From PALSA-505 sp963699015 (GTDB lineage: Bacteria; Actinomycetota; Actinomycetes; Streptosporangiales; Streptosporangiaceae), in NCBI GenBank assembly GCA_963699015.1, contig CAVOSX010000002.1, positions 372,001 through 436,000 of the forward strand: DNA of 64,000 bases, in the 5' to 3' direction. Positions within the stretch are counted from its first letter, which is position 1. Each line of letters starts with the position of its first letter. The notes below the pieces were generated by a model. That model made no database searches and was not told the DNA's origin. It saw nothing but the letters and a program-made list of their open reading frames with translations. This document shows, piece by piece, positions 7,833 to 17,580 of this stretch. Both the position numbers and the translations under genes were made by a program.

Positions 7833-9992
7833 TCACGGCCACCTCACGGTGAAGTGCGCCGTGACCGGCCTGGCGTTGCCCGCGGACGCGATGACCACGC
7901 CGTGATAGGTGCCCGGGCGGGCATAGACGTGCCGGCCGGAGATGGCGTACAGGCTGTTCACCCGGGTGCCGGTGGCATTGGCTCCGGTCACGTCGCCCGT
8001 GGTCGTGCTCCCGTCGCCCCACTTGATCGTGCACCCGATCCCGAGCGATGAGTCGCACATGCTGAGCGTGCTGGTCGGGAATCCCGGTGCCGACAGGGTC
8101 GCGACCGGGCCGGCCACCCGGCCGTGCGCGCTGGCGGTCACCCGGCTTCCGATGATGGCCAGCGGCCAGGGCACCTGGGCCGAGGGGTAGAAGTTCACGC
8201 CTGCCGCCTGGAAGCGAGCACCCTGGGCGGCCAGGCGCACCAGGAAGTCGCGGTATGCGGGGCTGGCGGCTGTCCGGTGGGCGGACGGTGACCAGGCGAT
8301 TTCCGCCAGCGCGAGCAGCCGGGGGAACACCATGTAGTCGACGTTGTTCATGTTCGCCACGGTCTCGCCCCACATGGCGCCTTCCACGCCGATGACATTG
8401 CGGTCGGTCACGCCGGTGACCAGGCCGCCCGGGTTCCAGTTGTAGGCGCTGGAGACATCGCATCCCCGGGGGCAGGCCCAGTTCATGCCCAGTGACGGCG
8501 GCACGCTCGACCGGGCGGTGACGACGTACTTCTGGTCGAGATAGGTGTGGTTCGCCGGTGCCATCACGATCTTCATGTGCTTGGCCACGGCCTCCCGGCC
8601 GGTGACCGATCCCGGCGAGGTGCCCCCGGCCGGCTGCCAGTACTCGGCGACAGAGCCCGCCGGCGGCCTGGTTCCCCGGCCGGCGATGTCAGCCCAGCCC
8701 ATGACGGTCTTGTGCTGGCTGCCGACGATGCCCGCTTCCTTGTTGATGAACGCGGCGTACCTGGACGCGCTGAGCAGCGAGGCCGGCACCTCGTCACCGC
8801 CGAGGTCATAGTAGGGACCTGGCGTGATGCTGGCGAGCTGGCCGATGATCGCCTTCATGATCGCCCAGGTATCCGGGCTGGCCGGGCACATCGCGCTGTA
8901 GCCCACGTCCTCGGTGTAATCCCAGTGCGGCGGATCGAACTGACCGCAGTTGATGCCGTGCGGGTTGACCGGCAGCGCGGGATTACCGGTGTCGTTGTAC
9001 TCGGACATGATGATCGCGTTGTTGTGTCCTGGCGAGTCGACCTCGGGCACCACGGTGATGAAGTGCGCGGCCGCATCGGCCACGACGGCCCGGTACTGCG
9101 CCTGCGTCCAGAAGCCGCCGGGATCCTTCGCACGGCCGCCCGTCCCCACCGAGCCCCGGCTGCCGATCGAGGTCAGCCGCGGGAAGCCGTGGATCGCCAG
9201 CCGGAAGCCCTGGTCGTCGCTGAGGTGCAGGTGCAGTACATCGATCTTGTAGGCGGCGATCTGGCTGATGAGCTCCTCGACCGCGGACGGAGGCTCGTAG
9301 TGCCTGGCGATGTCGAGCAGCAGGCCCCGGTAGGAGTACCGGGGGTAGTCGGTGATGGTGGTCACGGGAGCGGTCCAGGGCCCCGGCACGACCGTGGGGC
9401 TGTTGATCCACGCGGGCAGGAGCTGGCGGAACGTCTGAATGCCGTTGTACAGCCCGTGCGGAGCAGGGGCCTCGATCCTCGCCCCCGATGTCGTGGTGTC
9501 GATCCGGTAGCCCTCGGCCCGGTGCCGGGGCTTGAGCGTCCCGGCGTTGCCGATCTGCAAGACAATGTCGCCTGGGTGCGCCCGGCCGGTGACGGCGGGC
9601 AGCCGGTAGCCGGTCGCGGGGCGCAAGTACGCGGCCAGGTCGCGGGCGACCGGCAGTTCGGCCGCGGAGTGAGCACCTGGCGCGGCGACGATCCGGGTGT
9701 GCCGGGTGAGGGTGAAGTGGCCGCGGCCGACCTTCGCGGATACCGGCTTCGGCACGACGTCGAGCGTGCCGGCCGTGGCGGCGGCGGGCCGCACCGGCGC
9801 CGCGCTGGCGGCCAGCCCGAAGACGGCGGCGGGGACGCCGGTCACCAGGACCGTCAGGCCCGCAGCCCCAGCCGACAGCAGCGCCAGGCGGCGTGTGCCG
9901 CGACCGCGGGAGCGGGCCAGCCGGTCGCGGGAGCGGGCCAGGCCGCGGCGCGGGGCCGCCAGCCGGGCGGGGAGATGGAGTCTGCGGTTCAT
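7833..9992 (-). CDS. Secreted GH20 beta-N-acetylhexosaminidase with PKD-like tail
   Basis: A 719-residue exported glycosidase that should release terminal N-acetylglucosamine from chitin fragments or glycans. An Arg-rich N-terminus with RGTRRLALLSAGAAG precedes a hydrophobic stretch and an Ala-rich cleavage region, resembling a long or Tat-like signal peptide. A GH20b-type alpha/beta domain (about 75-205) leads into the TIM barrel (YRGLLLDIARHYEP, LHLHLSDDQGFRLAI, PEVDSPGHN). The catalytic Asp-Glu pair is in YYDLGGDEV near residue 400. Residues about 620-719 look like a PKD domain (IKWGDGSTTT and PGTYHGVVI). ATG 9992 is preferred over the upstream 10058 start because it begins the signal peptide. 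Confidence 0.92.
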   Translation of the reverse strand: MNRRLHLPARLAAPRRGLARSRDRLARSRGRGTRRLALLSAGAAGLTVLVTGVPAAVFGLAASAAPVRPAAATAGTLDVVPKPVSAKVGRGHFTLTRHTRIVAAPGAHSAAELPVARDLAAYLRPATGYRLPAVTGRAHPGDIVLQIGNAGTLKPRHRAEGYRIDTTTSGARIEAPAPHGLYNGIQTFRQLLPAWINSPTVVPGPWTAPVTTITDYPRYSYRGLLLDIARHYEPPSAVEELISQIAAYKIDVLHLHLSDDQGFRLAIHGFPRLTSIGSRGSVGTGGRAKDPGGFWTQAQYRAVVADAAAHFITVVPEVDSPGHNNAIIMSEYNDTGNPALPVNPHGINCGQFDPPHWDYTEDVGYSAMCPASPDTWAIMKAIIGQLASITPGPYYDLGGDEVPASLLSASRYAAFINKEAGIVGSQHKTVMGWADIAGRGTRPPAGSVAEYWQPAGGTSPGSVTGREAVAKHMKIVMAPANHTYLDQKYVVTARSSVPPSLGMNWACPRGCDVSSAYNWNPGGLVTGVTDRNVIGVEGAMWGETVANMNNVDYMVFPRLLALAEIAWSPSAHRTAASPAYRDFLVRLAAQGARFQAAGVNFYPSAQVPWPLAIIGSRVTASAHGRVAGPVATLSAPGFPTSTLSMCDSSLGIGCTIKWGDGSTTTGDVTGANATGTRVNSLYAISGRHVYARPGTYHGVVIASAGNARPVTAHFTVRWP

Positions 9993-10269
9993 GCTGGCTG
10001 CCTGGTTTCTCTCGGGGTCGGCGCCACCGGCCGCTGGGGTCCCGGCCAGGCCGGGCAAGCCGGACGTTACAAGCGCGAGAGCGATGAGGTCAAGTAGTAA
10101 CGGCCTCGACCCGCCCGGATGGTAATCCGCGCCTGGCTCGAACCGCCCGGCCCTCGCTGTTTACGGCTCGCCGCCATCCTGTGGGCGCTCCTGTGGGCGG
10201 GCATGTGTGGTCCGTGCCGTCGCGGCTGACGACAGTGGGATCAGCTGACAACGCAGGAAGGCGAGGGCA

Positions 10270-10488
10270 ATGGCTGAGACCCAGGCATGGCGAGCGGGCC
10301 GGATACGCGAGGCTAACGGCAGGGCGCCGGCGGCGCACGGCGCAGAGCGCCGTCGCCGCCGGGCGGGCGTCCGGCTCTGGGCGCTGCTGCGCGCCCCGGC
10401 CCTGCTGCGCGGGACAGCAGGCGGCCCGCACGACGTGACGTTCATCGAGGATGACCACCGCCGGCTGGCGGCCCGGAATGCGCGCTGA
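10270..10488 (+). CDS. Possible small Arg/Ala-rich protein (72 aa)
   Basis: A 72-residue ORF with AGGAAGG about seven bases before ATG 10270. The composition is basic and Ala-rich, with a short hydrophobic stretch (LWALLRAPALLRG) and an acidic/basic tail (DVTFIEDDHRRLAARNAR). No family is recognised. It lies in the gap between the divergent GH20 gene and the end of the XRE-NB-ARC-TPR gene. The ribosome-binding site is the main support; composition alone could arise by chance in such GC-rich DNA. Confidence 0.35.
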   Translation: MAETQAWRAGRIREANGRAPAAHGAERRRRRAGVRLWALLRAPALLRGTAGGPHDVTFIEDDHRRLAARNAR

Positions 10489-10498
10489 CCGGCCGAGG

Positions 10499-13060
10499 TC
10501 AGAGGCCGTGCTCGTCCAGCGTGTCCTGGATGACCCGGGCGTCCGGGGATCCGACCTGCCGGAGGATCGCCAGCGCGTCCCGCAGGTAGCCGGCTGCTTC
10601 GGCCGGATTGCCGGGCAGCAGGCTGCGGCCGATCCCGGCCAGCGCGCGGGCTTGCACCGGCCGCGCGCCGAGTTCCCTGGCGATGGCCAGGGCCTGGCTG
10701 TGGTAACGCCGCGCCTCCTCGGCGGCCGAGGTCCGCGCCGACAGCTCGCCGCGGCTGTTCAGCGACATGGCCAGGCCGTGGCGCGAACCGAGGTCGCGGA
10801 ACAACTCGATGGCCTCGGCGACGCTGTCGGCGGCGGCCGGGTACTCGCCGGTCAGCTGCTGCACCAGGCTGAGCTCGTCCAGGGCCCAGGCCTGCCCGAG
10901 CCGGTCGCCGATGCGGCGGAACAGTTCCAGGGCCTGGTACTGGCTTTCTGCGGCGGCCGCGTAGTCCCCGGTCTGCCGGTACACGCCGCCCAGTTCACAT
11001 AGCACGTCGGCCTCGTCGAACGCGGAGCCGATGGCCCGGAACAGCGTCAGCGCCCGCTGGTAGCCGGCCGCGGCCGGCCCGAGGTCCCCCATCAGCTGCT
11101 GCACCAGGGCCAGGTCGGTCAGGGAGACGGCCTCGGCGAGCGGGTCGCCCGCGTCGCGAGCCAGGGCCAGCGCCTGCTGGTGGCCGGCCATGGCGTCCGG
11201 GTAATCCCCGGTTTCTTGTTGCACCAGCCCCAGATGGTTGAGCGCGTAGGCCAGGCCTGGCTTGTCGCCGAGGTCCTGGTACAGCCGCACCGCCTCGGCG
11301 AGCGTGCCGGTGGCCGCCGGGTAATCGCCGGTCAGCTGCTGCAGCAGGCCGAGCTCGTCGAGCGCCCCTGCCTGGCCGGGCCTGTCCCCGGCCCGGCGGG
11401 CGGCGCTGAGGGCGGTCTGGTACTGGGCTGCGGCCTGATCCCAGTGACCACGGGAGCGCAGGAAGCCGCCCATCGCCGTGGCGATCGCGATCGCGTGCCC
11501 GGGCATGGCCTCGGCGCCGAAGCCGACCGCCGCGTGCAGGTTGGGCCGCTCGGCTTCCAGCCAGGCGGCCGCTTCATCCGGCGTGGCCAGCTGCGGGGCG
11601 CTGCCCGGGGGGCTGCCCGGCGGATGACGGCCGCCGGCCGTGGTCCAGGTGGCGATGTGCTGTCCGGCGGCCGCGGCGACGTGCGCGTAGTAGTTCATCA
11701 GCCGGGCGGTGGCGGCGCGTGAACCGTCCTGGTCCCGGCCGGCGGCCAGCGCGCGGGAGTACTCGCGGAGCAGGTCGTGCAGCAGGTAGCGGCCGGGCGC
11801 CGGCTCGGTGACCAGGTGATGGTCGTAAAGCTCGTCGAGCCGGGTCCTGGCGGTTTCGACCGTGGTCTCGTCGAGAGCGGCGGCGGCGCAGGCGTCGATG
11901 TCCGGGCCGGGGGGCAGGCCGAGCCGGCCGAACAGCCGCTGCTGATCTGCGGTCAGGTCCTGATAGGACAGGTCGAACGCGGCCGCGACGGACAGGTTCT
12001 CGGCCCGCATCACGGCCAGCCGGTCACGGGCCGCCGCCAGTTCAGCGGCCAGCTCGGCGGCCTTCCTGGCCGGGTGATGCCGGAGCTGCCCGGCGAGCAT
12101 CCCGATCGCCAGCGGCAGGTACCCGCACAGCCGGGCTATCTGCATGGTGGCCTCCGCGCCGGGGACCAGGTCAGGGCGCCCGGCGAGCCGGACCAGCAGC
12201 GACGCCGCGTCAGCGGGGGCGAGGGTGTCGAGGCTGAGCACCGTGGCGTCCTCGAGCGCGGTCAGCCGCCGGCGGCTGGTGATCAGGACCAGGCTGCCGG
12301 GGGTGCCCGGCAGCAGCGGCCTGACCTGCTCATGCCCGGTCGCGTCGTCCAGCAGCAACAAGATTCTCCGGCCGGCCACCTGGTCACGCCACCGGGCGGC
12401 CCGGGCCTCCTGGCCGGGCGGGATGTGCTGCGGGGGGACGCCGACCGTGAGCAGCAGGCTGGCCAGCGCGTCGGCCGGGTCGACCGGCCGCTGGCCGGGG
12501 GTGTGGGCGTGCAGGGGCAGGAAGAACTGCCCGTCCGGGAAGTTCCCGGCGAACTCGTGCGCGGCGTGCACCGCGAACGTGGTCTTGCCGATGCCCGCCA
12601 TGCCGTCGATGGCATGGATCGCGACGGTCCGGCCGCCGTCGGTGACGTCGGCCAGCGTCGCCAGCAGCCGGGCCAGATCCGCCTCCCGGCCGGTGAAGCT
12701 GCCGATATCGCGCGGCAGCGTCTGGGTCGCCGCCGCCGCCCCGTTCCCCGCCGTCCCGTTGCCCGCCGCGGCCCCGTCGCCCGCCGCGGCCCCGCTCCGG
12801 GCGGCCAGCACCTCCGCGGCCGGCGCGCGCCCGCGCGCCGCCGCGACGAACGCCGCCCGCACCTGCCCGGTCAGGTTCAGCGCATCGGCCAGCAGCAGAG
12901 CGGTGTCCTTGCGCGCGGTGCGGTTGATGCCACGCTCCAGGTCGCTGACCGAACGCGGGCTGATCCCGGCTGCCTCGGCCAGCTCTTCCTGCGTCAGCCT
13001 GGCCGCCGCCCGAAGCCGCCGCAGCAGGCCGGCAAAACTCAGGTCGGGCTCCGCCACCAC
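10499..13060 (-). CDS. XRE HTH - NB-ARC ATPase - TPR regulator (copy 1)
   Basis: An 853-residue STAND-type regulator. Residues about 8-60 form an XRE helix-turn-helix (RLTQEELAEAAGISPRSVSD). A linker with repeated Ala/Gly/Asn follows, then an NB-ARC ATPase with P-loop DGMAGIGKTTFAV (about 152-164), Walker B RRILLLLDDA, a SLVLITSRRRLTAL sensor region and LCGYLPLAIGMLAGQL. A winged region (YLLHDLLREYSRALA) precedes about seven 40-residue TPR units to the C-terminus. Such proteins usually oligomerise on ATP and ligand binding and control neighbouring genes; the ligand is unknown. It is clearly paralogous to the protein at 25416-28010. The divergent gene at 13248 is the obvious candidate target. 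Confidence 0.88.
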   Translation of the reverse strand: MVAEPDLSFAGLLRRLRAAARLTQEELAEAAGISPRSVSDLERGINRTARKDTALLLADALNLTGQVRAAFVAAARGRAPAAEVLAARSGAAAGDGAAAGNGTAGNGAAAATQTLPRDIGSFTGREADLARLLATLADVTDGGRTVAIHAIDGMAGIGKTTFAVHAAHEFAGNFPDGQFFLPLHAHTPGQRPVDPADALASLLLTVGVPPQHIPPGQEARAARWRDQVAGRRILLLLDDATGHEQVRPLLPGTPGSLVLITSRRRLTALEDATVLSLDTLAPADAASLLVRLAGRPDLVPGAEATMQIARLCGYLPLAIGMLAGQLRHHPARKAAELAAELAAARDRLAVMRAENLSVAAAFDLSYQDLTADQQRLFGRLGLPPGPDIDACAAAALDETTVETARTRLDELYDHHLVTEPAPGRYLLHDLLREYSRALAAGRDQDGSRAATARLMNYYAHVAAAAGQHIATWTTAGGRHPPGSPPGSAPQLATPDEAAAWLEAERPNLHAAVGFGAEAMPGHAIAIATAMGGFLRSRGHWDQAAAQYQTALSAARRAGDRPGQAGALDELGLLQQLTGDYPAATGTLAEAVRLYQDLGDKPGLAYALNHLGLVQQETGDYPDAMAGHQQALALARDAGDPLAEAVSLTDLALVQQLMGDLGPAAAGYQRALTLFRAIGSAFDEADVLCELGGVYRQTGDYAAAAESQYQALELFRRIGDRLGQAWALDELSLVQQLTGEYPAAADSVAEAIELFRDLGSRHGLAMSLNSRGELSARTSAAEEARRYHSQALAIARELGARPVQARALAGIGRSLLPGNPAEAAGYLRDALAILRQVGSPDARVIQDTLDEHGL

Positions 13061-13247
13061 CAGCTACCCTCCACCGGAGCCGCCGGTCCCGGCCATTGCT
13101 GTCCGCACCTGGGTCTGCGAAGCGGGCACCGGACTCCCCGACTCGTGCCGGGCCGGCCGGCGGCCGACGCGTCCTGGGTTGAACACTACGACCAGTGGCA
13201 GACAGTGCGACCGAACGGCCCGCGAGCCTGATTCGCTACGGTGAGGC

Positions 13248-14306
13248 ATGCGCGCGATCACTGTCATCCCCGGCCAGCAGGGCTCGGTGGCGATTACCGA
13301 CGTGCCGGAACCGCCCGCCGGTGACGGGCCGGTGCTGGTGGAGACCCAGGCGATCGGCATCTGCGGCACCGACCTGGAAATCATCAACGGTGATTACGGC
13401 TGGGCGCCCCCAGGCCAGGAACGCCTCATCATCGGGCACGAGTCGCTGGGCCGGGTGGCCGAGGCCGCCCCGCAGACCGGCTTCGCCGCGGGGGATCTCG
13501 TGGTCGGCATCGTGCGCCGGCCTGACCCCGTGCCCTGCCCGGCGTGCGCGGCCGGGGACTGGGACATGTGCACCAACGGCCGGTACTCGGAGCGGGGGAT
13601 CAAGGCCCGGCACGGCTACGCCAGCGAGCGCTACCGCATCCGTCCCGAGTACCTGGTACCGGTGGACCCGGCGCTGGGCATCCTCGGCGTACTGCTCGAG
13701 CCGGCCAGCGTCGTGGCCAAGGCCTGGGACCATATCGAGCGGATCGGCGCCAGGTCAACGTGGGCGCCCCGCAAGGCGCTCATCACCGGGGCAGGCCCTA
13801 TCGGGCTTCTGGCGGCGCTGCTGTCGGTTCAGCGTGGCTACGACACCCTCGTGGTTGACCTGGTCACCGAGGGCCGCAAGCCGCAGATGGTGCGCCGTCT
13901 GGGGGCTTCTTACTTCCCCGCCAGCGACCTGGGCGATGCGGCCGACGAAGCCGATATCGTCATCGAGTGCACCGGCTTCCTGCAGATGCTGCTCGAGGCG
14001 GGGCCGCAGCATGTCCGCCAGCGGATCATATGCCTCACCGGCGTTTCCCCGGCCGGGGCCGAATCCACGGTCGACCCGGGCCTGCTCAACCGCAACATGG
14101 TCCTGCAGAATTCGGTCTTGTTCGGATCCGTCAACGCCGGCCGGCCCCATTACGAACTTGCGGCCCAGGCCCTGGCCCAAGCCGATCCGACCTGGCTCGC
14201 TGACCTCATCACTCGCCAGGTGCCCCTCAGCCAGTGGGCCGACGCCTACACGCGCAGGCCCGATGACATCAAGACCGTCCTGGATCTCACGGCCGGATCG
14301 CCCTGA
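13248..14306 (+). CDS. Zinc-dependent glucose 1-dehydrogenase-like MDR alcohol dehydrogenase
   Basis: A 352-residue medium-chain dehydrogenase. The catalytic zinc ligands are visible as Cys in GICGTDLE and His-Glu in IIGHESLGRV. A structural-zinc-like cluster follows in PCPACAAGDWDMC, with fewer cysteines than the classical four. The Rossmann segment is ALITGAGPIGLLAALLS. YSERGIKARHGYASER and LLEPASVVAKAWDH are characteristic of archaeal-type glucose 1-dehydrogenases, which oxidise aldoses with NAD(P). The substrate is inferred from those motifs only. The start at 13248 follows GGTGAGG closely. The gene is divergent from the XRE-NB-ARC-TPR regulator with a 187-base shared promoter region. Confidence 0.85.
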   Translation: MRAITVIPGQQGSVAITDVPEPPAGDGPVLVETQAIGICGTDLEIINGDYGWAPPGQERLIIGHESLGRVAEAAPQTGFAAGDLVVGIVRRPDPVPCPACAAGDWDMCTNGRYSERGIKARHGYASERYRIRPEYLVPVDPALGILGVLLEPASVVAKAWDHIERIGARSTWAPRKALITGAGPIGLLAALLSVQRGYDTLVVDLVTEGRKPQMVRRLGASYFPASDLGDAADEADIVIECTGFLQMLLEAGPQHVRQRIICLTGVSPAGAESTVDPGLLNRNMVLQNSVLFGSVNAGRPHYELAAQALAQADPTWLADLITRQVPLSQWADAYTRRPDDIKTVLDLTAGSP

Positions 14307-14391
14307 CCGCGCGGTCGCGGGGCTGATCGAGGCTGAGCCCGCGCAGGCGGCCGGCGACCCGGGTCCTGCCGGGCCGGACCAGGAGTGACGA

Positions 14392-15378
14392 TCACCGGCC
14401 CTGGCCGGCCCCGCCGCGGGTCATGAGGTAGCGAGCCATGGCCGCACCCACGCGGTAGGCGTTCTCGGTCGCGATGCTGAAGCCGGGAAAGGTCGCCAGC
14501 AGCGTCTTGATGGTTTCACCGGGATACGGCTGATCGAAGTTGCTGGCGGTACGCAGGTCGAGGTAGCGGCCGAGGTAACCGAACCTGCTGAGCGCCTCGG
14601 CGACCGCCGAGTCTTCCTGCTCGGCGGTGCAGTACACGCCGTGCCGGCGGGTGTCGATGGACATGATGTAGTGCGCCTCGTCCGACAGCGTCCTGCCGGC
14701 CCAGTAGTCATCCCCGGCAACGGTGTCGCACAATGCCACGAACGGTTTGCGGCCGGCCTGGCCGGGGTAGCGCGCCCGGCTCCGGTCGGCTTGCCGGGAG
14801 TCGGCCAGCCGGACGCGCCGGGTCACCCGGTACGCCGTCCGCGCCAGGCCCGCGTTCAGCCGGAAGACCTCGGCGTAGCTGGCCGGATCGAGCGGCTCGT
14901 AGCCGAAGGGAAGGCCAGGGGCGGTGCGGGGAATCAGGTGATGCCCGAGATCCCAGTCGGCGACGTAGCGCGCCCATGCGGCGAAGCCGAGCGTGCCTTC
15001 CGACGGCGGCGTTCCGGCGATCCCGGCCGTCATGAAGTAGGCACCCCTGAAGCTGAGCGTGCGGTCGGCGAGAATCGCGGTCACGCTCGGGCCTGCGTTG
15101 GACTTGCCCTGCCCGATGGTGGTGACGCACAGGCCGCCCGAGTCGCAGTGCAGCGGGCCGTATCCGCCGGGAACGGCGACCGTGGCCGGCAGTTTCAGGT
15201 GGGCCAGCCACGGCTGTGTTTCCCCGCTGAACATGGTCAGGACAAGAACGCGCACGTGCCGCGGCCCGGCGGCGGAGCTTCCCGCCGGGCGCGGCCCGCG
15301 GGCACCGGCCAGGGCCGACCCGGCCCCCACGCACAGCGCCGTGGCCACGGCGGCCACGGCGAGAACCCGGAGTTTCAC
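14392..15378 (-). CDS. Purine nucleoside permease (NUP family), exported
   Basis: A 328-residue protein matching the NUP family (purine nucleoside permease, related in fold to nucleoside phosphorylases). It starts with a signal peptide (KLRVLAVAAVATALCVGAG), then has VRVLVLTMFSGETQPWL, VTTIGQGKSNAGPSVTAIL, AYFMTAGIAGTPPSEGTLG, and a C-terminal part with ATENAYRVGAAMARYLM. The family is found mainly in fungi and in some bacteria and has been linked to purine nucleoside uptake. GTG 15378 is chosen because AGAGG lies seven bases upstream and it opens the signal peptide; the frame is open to 15531. The DUF885 gene is divergent. Confidence 0.85.
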   Translation of the reverse strand: MKLRVLAVAAVATALCVGAGSALAGARGPRPAGSSAAGPRHVRVLVLTMFSGETQPWLAHLKLPATVAVPGGYGPLHCDSGGLCVTTIGQGKSNAGPSVTAILADRTLSFRGAYFMTAGIAGTPPSEGTLGFAAWARYVADWDLGHHLIPRTAPGLPFGYEPLDPASYAEVFRLNAGLARTAYRVTRRVRLADSRQADRSRARYPGQAGRKPFVALCDTVAGDDYWAGRTLSDEAHYIMSIDTRRHGVYCTAEQEDSAVAEALSRFGYLGRYLDLRTASNFDQPYPGETIKTLLATFPGFSIATENAYRVGAAMARYLMTRGGAGQGR

Positions 15379-15647
15379 GGCAATACCTCTTTCAGCCCGT
15401 CGGGCCGTCGTCCATCCCGTAACCGGTCGGCAGGCAACAGCGCAGACCGTCCTCACCCGCATTCTCCGTCCGGGAACCCGGCGCTGCGAGAGGCCAGGCC
15501 CCGCGATCGCGCGCATAATTGACCACGGCACAAGCGGCCAGGCGCTGAGGCAGCCGCGCAGGCCAGCGGTTCAGGGCGCAGCCGGCCACGGCTCCCGGCG
15601 CCCTGCCGGGTTCATGAGGAAGATCATGACCGATCGCGGAAGGTGGC

Positions 15648-17369
15648 ATGAGCGCAGCACGTGACCTGGCCGACCGGGTGCACCGGCGCTGGCTGGAAGA
15701 AAACCCGTTTGCCGCCACCAATTACGGCATTCCCGGCTACGACGATCTGGTCCCTGACGAGAGCGAGGAAGGCCGGCAGGCGTGGAAGGCCCAGCTCGGG
15801 GAGTTCCTCCGCGAGGCCGACGTGATCGGGCGCGAGCAGCTCACTCCGGCCGACGCGGTCACCCTGGACTGCACGAAGCAGGCGGTCACCCAGGAGCTGG
15901 AGAACATCAATCTGGCGGAGGCGGAGTACACGGTCACCGCGATGCAGTACGCCGGCCCTGCGGCCTTCCTGGCGGTGGCGGCCCGGACGGTCCTGGTTGA
16001 CCCGGCCGCGGCCGAGGACTACCTGACCCGCCTGCGGCGCAGCGGCGCCTGGCTGGACCAGATCGGCGAGCGGCTGCGGACCGGAGCCGGCCGGGGACGG
16101 CTGCCGGTCGCGCCGCTGGCCGAGCAGGCCGTCGCCTGGGCCGAGGGAATCCTGGCCGCCGCCGGCACCAGCCCGGTGCTTTCCCCCCGGCCGCCGCGCG
16201 GATGGCACAGAGCGCAGGCGTGGGAATCCGAACGCCGGGCGGCCGCCGCGCAGATCGTGAATCCCGCGCTGGCCAGATGGGTGGCCATTGTCAAGGAGCT
16301 GCTCCCGCGGGCCCGGCCATCGCAGCGGCCCGGACTGGCTTACCTGCCCGGCGGTGAGGAGGACTACGTACGGGCGGTCCGGATCTACACGACCCTGCCG
16401 CTGTCCGCGGAAGCTCTCCACCAGACCGGCATGGACCACGTCGCGGCGCTGGAGGCCCGGGCGGTGGAATTGGGTGCCGGCCTGGGGCTCTCCGGTCTGG
16501 ACGCGGTGTTCGCGGCGCTGCGGGACTCGTCCGCGGCGATTCCCCCGCAGCAGGCCATGCGCCAGGCCACGGCCGCGGTAAGGCGGGCCGAGGCCCGGGC
16601 GGCAGAGTTCTTCCCGCAGCCGCTGCCGCCGCCGTGCGAGGTGGCGCCGATGCCGGAGGTCGTGGCCGTGAGCGGCGCGGCGCCGCATTACACCCCGCCC
16701 CGGCTGGCCGGCGGGCGGCCGGGAACGTTCTGGTTCAACACCGAGCGACCGACCGCCGGCACCGGGTGGGACACCGAAGTGGTGGCCTTCCACGAAGCCG
16801 TGCCCGGCCATCACCTGCAGTTGTCCAGGCTCCAGCTGCTCACCGGGCTGCCCGCCCTGCAGCGCCAGCGCAGCCTCGCGGTGTTCTCCGAGGGATGGGG
16901 CCTGTACGCCGAACAGCTCGCCGAGGAGACCGGGCTGTACGCCGATGACCGCGGCCTGCTCGGCTCGTTCAGCACGTCGCTGATGCGGGCCGCCCGGCTG
17001 GTGATCGACACCGGCATCCACGCCTTCGGCTGGAGCCGCGAGCGGGCGCTCGAGTTCGCGGCCGGGCACGTCCCCATGCCGCAGGAATTCCTCGCGGCCG
17101 AGATCGACCGGTACGTGGTGATGCCGGGGCAGGCGCTCGCCTACCTCACCGGCAAGCTCGAGATCCTCCGGATCCGGGAGGAGGCCCGCAGGCGCCTGGG
17201 CAGGCGTTCTCGCTGCCCGCCTTCCACGGCGCGGTCCTGGACCACGGCTCGCTGCCGATGCCGACCCTGGCCCGCAGCATCACCGGCTGGCTGGACCAGG
17301 CCGGCTGACCCGGACGCCCGTCGGCACGGCGCGTTTGCGACGTTAGGCAGTGCCGATGTTCCGCGTTAA
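15648..17369 (+). CDS. DUF885 putative metallopeptidase, frameshifted near 17201
   Basis: A DUF885 protein, a family related to zinc peptidases. The zinc motif is visible in VVAFHEAVPGHHLQL, followed by the FSEGWGLYAEQLAEE motif and the LTGKLEILRIREEAR helix near the C-terminus. At about 17197-17203 the family reading is lost. Adding one base there restores a normal tail (QAFSLPAFHGAVLDHGSLP, ending GWLDQAG) that stops at 17308 and gives about 553 residues. The uncorrected frame runs to 17369 with an abnormal Arg/Cys-rich tail. The site is a short G/C run, so an assembly error is plausible. No signal peptide is seen. Confidence 0.85.
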   Translation: MSAARDLADRVHRRWLEENPFAATNYGIPGYDDLVPDESEEGRQAWKAQLGEFLREADVIGREQLTPADAVTLDCTKQAVTQELENINLAEAEYTVTAMQYAGPAAFLAVAARTVLVDPAAAEDYLTRLRRSGAWLDQIGERLRTGAGRGRLPVAPLAEQAVAWAEGILAAAGTSPVLSPRPPRGWHRAQAWESERRAAAAQIVNPALARWVAIVKELLPRARPSQRPGLAYLPGGEEDYVRAVRIYTTLPLSAEALHQTGMDHVAALEARAVELGAGLGLSGLDAVFAALRDSSAAIPPQQAMRQATAAVRRAEARAAEFFPQPLPPPCEVAPMPEVVAVSGAAPHYTPPRLAGGRPGTFWFNTERPTAGTGWDTEVVAFHEAVPGHHLQLSRLQLLTGLPALQRQRSLAVFSEGWGLYAEQLAEETGLYADDRGLLGSFSTSLMRAARLVIDTGIHAFGWSRERALEFAAGHVPMPQEFLAAEIDRYVVMPGQALAYLTGKLEILRIREEARRRLGRRSRCPPSTARSWTTARCRCRPWPAASPAGWTRPADPDARRHGAFATLGSADVPR

Positions 17370-17398
17370 CGACGGCCAGTCCAGCCGTCAGCCGTTAA
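17366..17398 (+). terminator. Imperfect hairpin after the DUF885 gene
   Basis: TTAACGACGGC (17366-17376) is followed by an imperfect complement (GCCGTC at 17384-17389 and CGTTAA ending at 17398) with a three-base bulge. A U-tract is absent, as is usual for actinomycete terminators. It could instead be an operator for the downstream genes. Confidence 0.4.
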
Positions 17399-17487
17399 GG
17401 ATGCGGGCTTTCCCCGGTTGCGTTGAGCGTCTGCCGGGCCGCTGTTAGCGTCGGAGCACGTTCGATGACGAGCGGATGGAGCACTTG

Positions 17488-17580
17488 ATGATCGTGGTCA
17501 CCGGGGCCGCCGGCCAGCCCGGCCGGGCCGTCGCGGACCGGCTGCCGGACCGCGTGCCCGCCGCGACGGCCGGCCCGTGA
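17488..17580 (+). pseudogene. N-terminal scrap of an NAD(P)-binding (NmrA/SDR-like) protein
   Basis: A 30-codon ORF begins MIVVTGAAGQPGRAVADRL, which is the first strand, glycine-rich loop and helix of an NAD(P)H-binding reductase of the NmrA/atypical SDR type. It then ends at TGA 17578-17580. Nothing else of that enzyme follows. Its stop overlaps the GTG start of the next gene (GTGA), so it is either a deletion remnant or now serves as a leader ORF coupling translation into the cyclodeaminase-like gene. Confidence 0.55.
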
